NCBI GenBank assembly: GCA_035307785.1
Contig: DATGHS010000227.1
Coordinates: forward strand, 1-10,511
DNA: 10,511 nt
Source of the DNA: DATGHS01 sp035307785
GTDB lineage: Bacteria > Planctomycetota > Planctomycetia > Gemmatales > Gemmataceae
Direction of reading: 5' to 3'
This document shows, piece by piece, positions 1-6,621 of this stretch; positions within the stretch are counted from its first letter, which is position 1, and every line of letters begins with the position of its first letter. The notes under the pieces were generated by a model that was given only the letters and a program-made list of their open reading frames with translations, was not told where the DNA came from and ran no database searches. Both the position numbers and the translations under genes were made by a program.

Positions 1-3000
1 TGTATGTCATGGGCTTCACCGTTTTGTCCACGACGGCAACGTTGGCTCAGGAACGGCAAACGCACCAGGTTGAACTCAACGGCCAGACTTTCACGCTGCC
101 CGCCGGCTTCACCATCGAACTCGCTGCTGGGCCTCCGCTCATGAACCGGCCTATCTCGGCCGATTTCGATGAAGAAGGCCGGCTTTACGTCACCGAAGCG
201 CCGGCCAATGTCAGCCGGGAAGATGTGGCCAAACAGAAAAAACTCTTCCGCGTCTTGCGGCTGACCGATTCGAAGGGCGACGGCCGCTTCGACAAGAGCG
301 AAGTATTCGCCGATGAGTTACCGTTTACCGAAGGCGCCATGTGGCTGAACGGCTCGCTCTACGTGGCCGCCCCGCCCAGCATTTGGAAGTTGACCGACAC
401 CAAGGGCAGCGGAATCGCCGACAAGCGCGAGGAATGGTTCAAAGGCAAAACGCTCACCGGCTGCGCCAACGACCTGCACGGTCCCTATCGTGGCCCCGAC
501 GGCTGGATCTACTGGTGCAAGGGCGCATTCGCGGCGCAGTTCTACACCATCAACGGCAAACCGTTCACCACGCGGGCTTCGCATATCTTCCGCTGCCGGC
601 CCGATGGCTCTGGCTTGGAGCCGGTGATGACCGGCGGCATGGACAACCCCGTCGGCCTCACGTTCACGCCCGGCGGCGAAATGATCGTGAGCGGCACCTT
701 CTTCCAGCACCCCGGCGGCGGCAAGCGCGACGGTCTCATCCACGTCATCTACGGCGGCATCTACGGCAAAGACCACGATGTCATTTATGACCCGGTTCAC
801 AAATGGACCGGCCCCGATCTCATGCCGATCATGACACACCTCGGCCCCGCCGCCCCTTGCGGCCTGCACCGCTACGAGTCGAAATCGTTCGGCCCGGACT
901 ACGAGGACAACCTGTTCTGCTGCTGCTTCAACATGCGGAAAGTCACGCGGCACGTGCTCGTGCCCAGCGGGGCCACGTTCACCACCAAGGACGAAGACTG
1001 GCTCGTGAGCAGCAGCCTCGATTTCCATCCCACGGATGTGCTCGAAGACGCTGACGGCAGCCTGCTCATCCTCGACACCGGCGGCTGGTACAAGCTCTGC
1101 TGCCCCACCTCGGCCCTGGTGAAGCCCGACGTGGCGGGGGCGATCTACCGCGTGCGGAAGGTGGATGCGCCGAAGGTGGAGGATGCGCGAGGACTGAAGA
1201 TCGATTGGGCGAAGACGCTGGACCTTTCGTTGCTAGAAGATCCTCGCCCGGCCGTGCAGCGTCGAACTATTGAGACACTAGCCGCGACCGAATTTAAGGA
1301 TATCGCTGGTCGGGCGGATTCCATCCAGGGACGCCGCAACATAATCTGGGCCTGGACCCGCGTGGACAAGCCGTGGGCACGTTCCAACGCTTGGTGGGAG
1401 TTAACCAATAAGGACGAGAGCGTGCGTCTGGCTGCTATTCATTCCGCCGGACTTTGGCGAGATAAAAAGGCGCTTTCAACTTTGCAGCAACGATTGTGGG
1501 ATACTTCGCTTCACACACGGCGTGCCGCCGCCGAAGCGATAGGAAGAATGGGCGAAAAACGAGACTCGCTGGGCCTACTGATGGCAGCGGGGGCAAAGAA
1601 TGATCGGGTCTTGGAACATTCGATAATCTACGCTTTGATTGAGATTGGCAATGCTAAAGAGACGGGGAGTATGGTTGAAAGCCCGATAGCTGGCACGCGC
1701 CGGGCCGCGATGATAGCGATGGACCAAATGGATGGGGGCAAACTCGATCCCGAGGCCATTTCCGACGAACTCGATTCCACAGATGCTGCTACACGGAGAA
1801 CGGCCAAATGGATCATCGACCGACACACGGATTGGGGCGGTCAGCTAACAGGTTTCTTCAGCGCCCGGTTGCGATCCACGAATCTGCCTCCAGCAGAGCG
1901 CGACGATCTGGCTCGGCAGCTTGCGAAGCAGGCGAAATCCGAGGCTGTTCAAAAGCTGCTCGCAGAAGCCGTAGGAGATACGAAGGCCATTGTCAAAGCA
2001 CGACAAACTGCGCTTCGTAGTATGGCACAAACTAGCTTGAAGCAGGTGCCGGGCGCTTGGCAATCCGCGCTAATCACAGTGTTGGCCGAAAGCAACGTCG
2101 ACTTGCTGCTTGACGCAATCGCCACAGCTCGCGCCCTACCCTGGGGCAAACAACGGCCCGCGAAGTTGGCCGCCGCACTTATGGCCATTGGCAACGACAG
2201 CAAGCAGCCGGCCTCGGCTCGACTTAATGCGCTCGCCGCGATTCCCGGTGGCGTGGCAGAGGCGTCGGACAACCTGGTTTCGTTTCTGATTGACCATCTC
2301 GGATCAGACCAGCCGGTCGCCGAACGTTCGCTCGCCGCTGAAATACTGGCCCACGCAAAACTCAGCAAATCGCAGCTCACCAAACTCACCGACTCCTTCC
2401 GCAGCGTCGGCCCAATGGAAATAAATTTGCTGCTGGAAGCCTTCGCGCAATCTAACGACGACGAAGTCGGTGTGACGTTAATCGGCGCTCTCTCGAACGC
2501 CCCGGCCCAAGCCGCAATTCGCTCCGACATCCTCAAGAAGATCGTCGCCAAGTACGGCGTGTTGACGAAAGAGAACGCCCAAGCGCTCTTCAAGAAACTC
2601 AATGCCGACGCCGAGAAGCAAAAGGCCAAGCTTGAAACCCTGCTCGGCTCGCTGAAGGACGGAGACATTCGCCGCGGCCAAGTCGTCTTCAACAGCCAGA
2701 AAGCCAGTTGCATCTCGTGCCACGCCATCGGCTACGTGGGCGGCAAGGTGGGGCCGGACCTCACGCGCGTCGGCTCGATCCGCAGCGAGCGCGATTTGCT
2801 CGAGTCGATTATGTTTCCCAGCGCCAGTATAGCTCAGGGCTACGAGCCGGTGATGGTCACGCTGAAGAACGGCAAGCAATTCAACGGCCTCCTGCGCGGC
2901 AACGCGCCGGAGGCGATCCACCTGGTGCTGAACGCCACGGAAGAGAAGCACATCGCGCATGATGAGATTGAAGAGATGGTACCGAGCAAAGTCTCGGTCA

Positions 3001-3077
3001 TGCCGGCAGGGCTGGATCAGCAGCTGAGCAAACAGGACCTGGCAGATTTAGTGGCGTTTTTGAAGGCATGTAAATGA
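1..3077 (+). CDS. PVC-type membrane-bound dehydrogenase with HEAT-like region and C-terminal cytochrome c domain (5' end cut by the window)
   Basis: This is probably an exported electron-transfer enzyme of the Planctomycetes/Verrucomicrobia family that joins a sugar-dehydrogenase-like beta-propeller to a heme domain; the substrate is not known. The first ATG in frame is at 9, but the frame is open to base 1, and residues 1-14 (ending in TLAQ) look like the tail of a signal peptide, so the true start probably lies outside the window. Counting from the ATG at 9, residues 25-390 are the propeller, with family-typical stretches such as HPTDVLEDADG and LDTGGWYKLCCP. Residues 400-870 are rich in helices and look like HEAT repeats. 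The c-type heme site is C901-I-S-C904-H905, followed by GPDLTRVG, and Met998 in SVMPAG is a plausible distal ligand. The stop is TGA at 3075-3077. Codon use in the middle third differs from both ends. The family call is firm; substrate and redox partner are unknown. Confidence 0.93.
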   Translation, partial: YVMGFTVLSTTATLAQERQTHQVELNGQTFTLPAGFTIELAAGPPLMNRPISADFDEEGRLYVTEAPANVSREDVAKQKKLFRVLRLTDSKGDGRFDKSEVFADELPFTEGAMWLNGSLYVAAPPSIWKLTDTKGSGIADKREEWFKGKTLTGCANDLHGPYRGPDGWIYWCKGAFAAQFYTINGKPFTTRASHIFRCRPDGSGLEPVMTGGMDNPVGLTFTPGGEMIVSGTFFQHPGGGKRDGLIHVIYGGIYGKDHDVIYDPVHKWTGPDLMPIMTHLGPAAPCGLHRYESKSFGPDYEDNLFCCCFNMRKVTRHVLVPSGATFTTKDEDWLVSSSLDFHPTDVLEDADGSLLILDTGGWYKLCCPTSALVKPDVAGAIYRVRKVDAPKVEDARGLKIDWAKTLDLSLLEDPRPAVQRRTIETLAATEFKDIAGRADSIQGRRNIIWAWTRVDKPWARSNAWWELTNKDESVRLAAIHSAGLWRDKKALSTLQQRLWDTSLHTRRAAAEAIGRMGEKRDSLGLLMAAGAKNDRVLEHSIIYALIEIGNAKETGSMVESPIAGTRRAAMIAMDQMDGGKLDPEAISDELDSTDAATRRTAKWIIDRHTDWGGQLTGFFSARLRSTNLPPAERDDLARQLAKQAKSEAVQKLLAEAVGDTKAIVKARQTALRSMAQTSLKQVPGAWQSALITVLAESNVDLLLDAIATARALPWGKQRPAKLAAALMAIGNDSKQPASARLNALAAIPGGVAEASDNLVSFLIDHLGSDQPVAERSLAAEILAHAKLSKSQLTKLTDSFRSVGPMEINLLLEAFAQSNDDEVGVTLIGALSNAPAQAAIRSDILKKIVAKYGVLTKENAQALFKKLNADAEKQKAKLETLLGSLKDGDIRRGQVVFNSQKASCISCHAIGYVGGKVGPDLTRVGSIRSERDLLESIMFPSASIAQGYEPVMVTLKNGKQFNGLLRGNAPEAIHLVLNATEEKHIAHDEIEEMVPSKVSVMPAGLDQQLSKQDLADLVAFLKACK

Positions 3078-3093
3078 TGAAGAGTTAATCCTT

Positions 3094-3116
3094 AGATTTT
3101 CCAGATTACACAGATT
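3094..3116. repeat. Short element with AGATT repeated every 9 bp
   Basis: AGATT occurs at 3094, 3103 and 3112, exactly 9 bp apart, shortly after the dehydrogenase stop. The core CCAGATTACACAGATTA resembles short AT-rich extragenic sequences (CACAGATTACACAGATT-like) that I recall as frequent in planctomycete and verrucomicrobial intergenic DNA. The periodicity is visible here; the resemblance is from memory, and the function is unknown. Confidence 0.5.
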
Positions 3117-3260
3117 AAATTGCAATCAATTCCTGAATTTGCGAGCCTCGCCCAATCTGCGGATGAATTCGGCGGCTCGGCCGGTGCGCGTTATCGGCTT
3201 TTTGAGGGAGAGTTTTGGCGTGCAGCCAAGAGGACCGTTCAGCCGCGAAGCACAAATAGC

Positions 3261-3288
3261 TTGACAAGCATTTGCATGCCGATAGGAT
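3261..3288 (+). promoter_or_regulatory. Candidate sigma-70-like promoter
   Basis: A perfect TTGACA at 3261-3266 is followed after 16 bp by TAGGAT at 3283-3288 (4 of 6 matches to TATAAT). Transcription would start near 3295 and give a leader of about 295 nt before the GT1 gene. A chance match is possible, because the -10 is imperfect and the distance to the gene is long. Confidence 0.35.
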
Positions 3289-3327
3289 GAGTTCAACAAT
3301 GTCCGCGACGACAATGTTCACGAAGAA

Positions 3328-3361
3328 TGACAATCCGTTGTCACTCGTCTGATTGTCTTTT
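3328..3361 (+). promoter_or_regulatory. Overlapping inverted repeats followed by a T run (possible attenuator or weak terminator)
   Basis: TGACAA at 3328-3333 pairs with TTGTCA at 3338-3343 around a TCCG loop. Alternatively, GACAATC at 3329-3335 pairs with GATTGTC at 3351-3357, which is followed directly by TTTT at 3358-3361. The two stems share their left arm, so only one can form at a time. The stems are short (6 and 7 bp) and AT-leaning, so stability is modest. Confidence 0.3.
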
Positions 3362-3590
3362 CATTCGTGGCTCGCGGTTCCACGTGGGGACCGGTTGGCG
3401 CATGCCCAAATTGAAGATTTCTTTTACGGTGGCCACGGCTGTCACTGCCTCCCGTCTGGTTCCTCGCGTGATGCCAGGAGTCTAGCCGCGTTCATTTGAT
3501 TTGTTGGTACGTCGCAGCGCGCCCGCGGTCTACGCGCTGATGGAGATGGCCGCTTTTGCTTGAAGACTCCAACTTCTGGGATTCACTGCC

Positions 3591-4910
3591 ATGTTTCGCG
3601 CGAATTCGCATTTTTTGTTCGTCGCGCAGGGCAGCACGGGCGACATTTTGCCGCCTCTGGCTATTGCCCAGGACCTTCACCAACGAGGGCACGACGTTTC
3701 CTTCGTCACGCACAGTCACTTTCGTGATCTGATCCAACGGCACGGCGTGGAATTCATCGACCTACACGATGATGATCATTACCAGATGCTGCATGGGCCC
3801 GATTACTGGGATGCCGGTAAAGCGCTGGAGCAGAACGCCAGATTTCTTACCGATAATCTGAAACAGCAATATGAACTGGTCGCTCGTCATGCGGACCCCG
3901 CAAGAACCGTGGCCGTGGCCTCGGTCAACGGGATGGGCGTGCGCATAGCCCACGAAAAGCTGGGCATTCCCATGATCAGCTCACACATTTGTCCCTTCCT
4001 CCTGCGCAGCGTCGAAACGCCTTCCGACATGCCTGTCCACAATCTGGTTGGCTTGTTCCGGCGCTGGGACCCCACTGGACTCGGCAACCGCATTTACTTT
4101 CGCGTGGCCGATTTGCTGTATTACCGTCCGCTGTATGAGAAACCAGTCAACCGTCTGCGCGCAGAGCTGGGTTTGCCGCCGGTTGCGCGCGTTTTTCATC
4201 GGTGGATTCAATCGCCGCAGCTCATCGTCGGGCTGTTTCCGAAATGGTTTGTCGAGCCCTATCCTGCCGACTGGCCTGCGCACACGGTGTTGACCGACTT
4301 CCCAATGGAAGACGACCGCGACGGCGCCGCCATCAGCGCGGGCTTAAACGATTTCCTCAGCGCGGGCGCGCCCCCGATCGTGTTTAGCCCCGGCACCGGC
4401 ATGGCACATGCGAGCGATTTCTTTGCCCATGCCGTGGAAGCCTGTGCCCGGCTAGGACGGCGCGGCCTCTTGCTGACGCGCTTCGCGGAGCTAGTGCCCG
4501 AGAAGCTGCCGGAGTTCATGCACCACGAGCTTTACGTGCCGTTTAGCAAGATCCTGCCTCGTGCAGCGGCGCTGGTTTCGCACGGGGGCATCGGCAGCGT
4601 ATCGCAGGCGCTGGCCGCCGGTATTCCCCAGCTGCTTGTGCCGATGAACTTCGACCAGCCCGATAATGCCCGGCGCTTGATCGAATTTGGCGTGGCCCGA
4701 AAAGTCAATTGGAAAGCGACCGACGGGCGCGAAATGGCCCGGCATCTGGAATTCCTCTTGCAGTCGGCCGAGGTGCAAGAGAATTGCCGGCGTTTGCAAA
4801 AGCGATTCCCGAACGAGAATTCGGTAAAGCGCGCTAGCGATGTGATGGAACAGTTCGCGGAGCGCGCGCATGCTGGCCGCGCAACGGAAGCGATGACCGT
4901 GTCGCCCTGA
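3591..4910 (+). CDS. GT1-family glycosyltransferase, RhlB-like
   Basis: This 439-residue protein has the GT-B fold architecture of UDP- or dTDP-sugar glycosyltransferases that modify lipids or small molecules. It probably acts in the cytoplasm or at the inner face of the membrane. The N-terminal domain opens with a beta strand and G14-S-T-G-D-I-L-P-P, the form found in RhlB and sterol glucosyltransferases, where Asp replaces the His of the GHxxP form. By memory it resembles Pseudomonas RhlB along its length: ARIAHEK-like (RIAHEKLGIP), SPQ...LFPKWF and the donor-site stretch H331-G-G-I-G-S to D355-Q356. The 439-residue length is close to RhlB. No transmembrane segment or signal peptide is apparent. 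The start is the first ATG in frame; GGGA about 11 nt upstream is only a weak ribosome binding site. No RhlA-like partner is present. It faces the GT4 gene tail to tail. Family is firm; donor and acceptor are inferred at best. Confidence 0.9.
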   Translation: MFRANSHFLFVAQGSTGDILPPLAIAQDLHQRGHDVSFVTHSHFRDLIQRHGVEFIDLHDDDHYQMLHGPDYWDAGKALEQNARFLTDNLKQQYELVARHADPARTVAVASVNGMGVRIAHEKLGIPMISSHICPFLLRSVETPSDMPVHNLVGLFRRWDPTGLGNRIYFRVADLLYYRPLYEKPVNRLRAELGLPPVARVFHRWIQSPQLIVGLFPKWFVEPYPADWPAHTVLTDFPMEDDRDGAAISAGLNDFLSAGAPPIVFSPGTGMAHASDFFAHAVEACARLGRRGLLLTRFAELVPEKLPEFMHHELYVPFSKILPRAAALVSHGGIGSVSQALAAGIPQLLVPMNFDQPDNARRLIEFGVARKVNWKATDGREMARHLEFLLQSAEVQENCRRLQKRFPNENSVKRASDVMEQFAERAHAGRATEAMTVSP

Positions 4911-4933
4911 TGCGCCTGCGCGTGGTTTGGTTT

Positions 4934-4957
4934 TGGCCTGTCGGAGACCTGAGGCCA
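4934..4957. terminator. Hairpin between convergent glycosyltransferase genes
   Basis: TGGCCT at 4934-4939 and AGGCCA at 4952-4957 form a perfect 6-bp inverted repeat around a 12-nt loop. It lies in the 48-bp gap between the GT1 stop (ending at 4910) and the GT4 stop (TGA read on the minus strand at 4961-4959). Neither strand has a T run after the stem, so this is not a canonical intrinsic terminator. Its placement still suggests it helps end transcription or protect 3' ends from both sides. Confidence 0.35.
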
Positions 4958-4958
4958 G

Positions 4959-6224
4959 TCAAATACCGAACCGGCGATAAATGGTCTCGCGGAAGCTTTT
5001 TAGGCCCGTGCACCAGCCTGGGAAATAATCGAACAATCGGCAGGAAAATTCGCGAGAGAATGGCAGGATCCGCCGTCCGTCCGGCCACCGGCGCGGCGGT
5101 TCTTTCCACAACTCTTCGAGCAACTGGAAGAACCAATCGCTATATGCCTCTTGAGAGAAACCTTCGACTTGTCGCCGGGCCGCTTGCCCCATGGCCGCTA
5201 ACTTGACCCGATCGCGCGCCAGCTCACTCAGCGCATCAGCCATTGCTCCCAGATCGCCCACGGGCACCCGGTACCCCGTGATGCCAGAATGCACGAGCCC
5301 GGCGGTGCCACTAACGTCGGTCACCACTGGCACGGTCCCATGGGCCATGGCCTCGAGCATAAAAATAGAAGTCCCCTCAAATGCCGATACTAGCACCGCC
5401 ACATCGGCCGACTGCAACAGTGCAGGCATGGCATGGTGCTGAATGCTGGCCTCGGTACAAATACGACTGCGAACCTCCGGGGCGAGTTGCTCCCAGCGTC
5501 GGAGAAACGCGGCCTTGCTGGGCCCGTCGCCAACCACCCGTAAGCGAAAATCAACGCCTCGTTTAACGAGGATTTCACTGAGGCGAAGCAAGTCCGACAC
5601 ACGTTTTTGGTGTTCGATAATCCGCCCGGCAAACAACAATTGCAGCGGTTGGTGCGGCGGTGAGTAAGTGCGCTTGGTCACAACGGGAACATCAATTCCA
5701 TAAGGTCGCGTGACAATGTCGTCCTGGCGATGTGGAATCATGCGCGCCAGAGCTCGGGCGCAATCGTCGCTGACAGCAATAAAGCGATGAATGATGGGCT
5801 CATAGAACGACAGCAGCCAGTACCACCAGGGATCGTCAGTGTGACACATGCCGAACGTGCGGATGTCCAAGTTTCGCTGTCCGCTGGACCCCCAGGCGCA
5901 CAGCGCGTAAAGCTCCAACGAGTAATTGGGAACAATGCAGGCGGGCGCCAGGTCAAGGGGGACAGCAGCCAACGCTGCTTGAAAGCCGCGCCAACTGAAA
6001 ACCGGCACACCCAGTCGCGCCGCCTCGGCTGGAATCTCTTGAAACGGGACGTCGGCCATGCCGGGTTCGCGCAACCACGCAGCCACCGGGCGCAGTCCGC
6101 GCTGGCGTGCGTCGCGCAGCATTCGCAGAGACCAAGTTTCGACACCTCCAACCTTGCAATCGGCATAGATTCCCGTCACTAGCGCTCGGGGCGCCGCCAA
6201 AGTTGACACGCAAGCTTGCTGCAT
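4959..6224 (-). CDS. GT4-family glycosyltransferase
   Basis: This is a 421-residue GT-B retaining glycosyltransferase of the Glycos_transf_1/GT4 type, probably adding a sugar to an envelope polysaccharide or glycolipid. The N-terminal domain carries the glycine motif G26-G-V-E-T-W-S, typical of family members that bind an acceptor near the N-terminus. The C-terminal domain has LLFAGRIIEHQKR, VVGDGPSK and the EX7E motif E283-GTSIFML-E291 followed by AMAHGTVPVVTD, which binds the nucleotide-sugar. I chose the ATG at 6224 because GAGGG lies at 6233-6237, 8 nt upstream. An in-frame TTG at 6242 would add six residues but lacks a ribosome binding site. The gene appears to be transcribed alone: about 400 bp precede it, and the next gene downstream is convergent. 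No membrane segment is obvious. The family is clear; donor and acceptor cannot be told from sequence. Confidence 0.92.
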   Translation of the reverse strand: MQQACVSTLAAPRALVTGIYADCKVGGVETWSLRMLRDARQRGLRPVAAWLREPGMADVPFQEIPAEAARLGVPVFSWRGFQAALAAVPLDLAPACIVPNYSLELYALCAWGSSGQRNLDIRTFGMCHTDDPWWYWLLSFYEPIIHRFIAVSDDCARALARMIPHRQDDIVTRPYGIDVPVVTKRTYSPPHQPLQLLFAGRIIEHQKRVSDLLRLSEILVKRGVDFRLRVVGDGPSKAAFLRRWEQLAPEVRSRICTEASIQHHAMPALLQSADVAVLVSAFEGTSIFMLEAMAHGTVPVVTDVSGTAGLVHSGITGYRVPVGDLGAMADALSELARDRVKLAAMGQAARRQVEGFSQEAYSDWFFQLLEELWKEPPRRWPDGRRILPFSREFSCRLFDYFPGWCTGLKSFRETIYRRFGI

Positions 6225-6232
6225 GCGGTTTG

Positions 6233-6237
6233 CCCTC
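6233..6237 (-). promoter_or_regulatory. Ribosome binding site that decides the GT4 start
   Basis: GAGGG on the minus strand lies 8 nt before the ATG at 6224. The alternative TTG at 6242 has no purine-rich sequence at a suitable distance. This favours the shorter, 421-residue reading. Confidence 0.55.
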
Positions 6238-6242
6238 GCCAA

Positions 6243-6621
6243 GGTGTGATCTGTCGTCGCAGGTAACGACCGATTTCACAGCTGGGCGCCGGAGGAATCG
6301 CCGGCCCCGGTGATCTTTCGGAGAGCGACTCCTATTCCAGTCACTACACCTGTGGCTGTCGGTGCCACAAACGGCCGAATAAAGGGCGTGACAACCCACG
6401 AATGGGAAACGCAACGCGGCTTCGCTTGCACATGCGGCTAGCGAACGCAGGCTTCGCATCGAGCCGAGGTCACCTACTTTCGCCGAGTTTCCGGGGCATG
6501 AAGCAAGCTTCTAATCATCCTACCAACGTCATATTGTCGGTCAAGCACGACGAATTCCCAAGACGCCTCCTCGATTCATGGAAATCACTCCCTTGACGGC
6601 AGGCCGAACGTCGCCGCCAAT
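6243..6621. other. Intergenic region with no supported gene
   Basis: This 379-bp stretch lies between the 5' end of the GT4 gene and the 3' end of truD, both on the minus strand. It must hold the GT4 promoter, but I see no convincing -35/-10 pair. A perfect inverted repeat, TGTGGC at 6351-6356 and GCCACA at 6364-6369 (7-nt loop), lies about 130 bp before the GT4 start and could be an operator. GGCTTCGC occurs twice (6418-6425 and 6450-6457), each preceded by AACGC or AACGCA. Short frames here, such as a 64-codon plus-strand one at 6402-6596, have no protein-like features. Confidence 0.6.
6351..6369. repeat. Inverted repeat upstream of the GT4 gene
   Basis: TGTGGC and GCCACA form a perfect 6-bp stem or half-site pair separated by TGTCGGT. 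It lies in the 5' region of the GT4 gene. It could be an operator or a chance hairpin, and no T run follows on either strand. Confidence 0.3.

Larger units (their letters stand above)
3078..3590. other. Intergenic region with no supported gene
   Basis: This 513-bp stretch separates the dehydrogenase from the GT1 gene. Short frames on both strands (for example 72 codons on the minus strand at 3115-3333) show no recognisable protein features. It holds the AGATT periodic element near 3094-3116, a sigma-70-like promoter pair at 3261-3288 and overlapping inverted repeats at 3328-3357, each listed separately. CCACGTGG at 3380-3387 is a perfect 8-bp palindrome with no assigned role. No strong Shine-Dalgarno sequence was seen before the ATG at 3591. 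Confidence 0.7.

Noticed and set aside
341..790. Plus-strand frame of 149 codons in another frame of the dehydrogenase gene
   Set aside because: It is very Arg-rich, a typical frame-shifted reading of GC-rich coding DNA.
318..1028. Open frame of 236 codons on the minus strand inside the dehydrogenase gene
   Set aside because: It lies opposite a clear coding region with strong GC3 bias, which keeps antisense frames open; its Ala/Val/Gly/Arg-rich product has no recognisable motif.
1949..2728. Open frame of 259 codons on the minus strand inside the dehydrogenase gene
   Set aside because: It is antisense to the HEAT-like and heme regions, Ser/Ala-rich and without a domain or ribosome binding site; the sense frame is conserved in type.
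3299..3352. 17-codon frame just after the promoter-like pair
   Set aside because: It has no ribosome binding site, and its length and composition are at chance level; a leader peptide cannot be supported.
5730..6182. Plus-strand frame of 150 codons opposite the GT4 gene
   Set aside because: The minus-strand frame carries clear GT4 motifs; the plus-strand product has none.
6484..6515. GAAGCAAGCTTC palindrome-like sequence as a terminator
   Set aside because: The loop would be only two bases (or four with a shortened stem), no T run follows, and its position between genes suggests no clear role.
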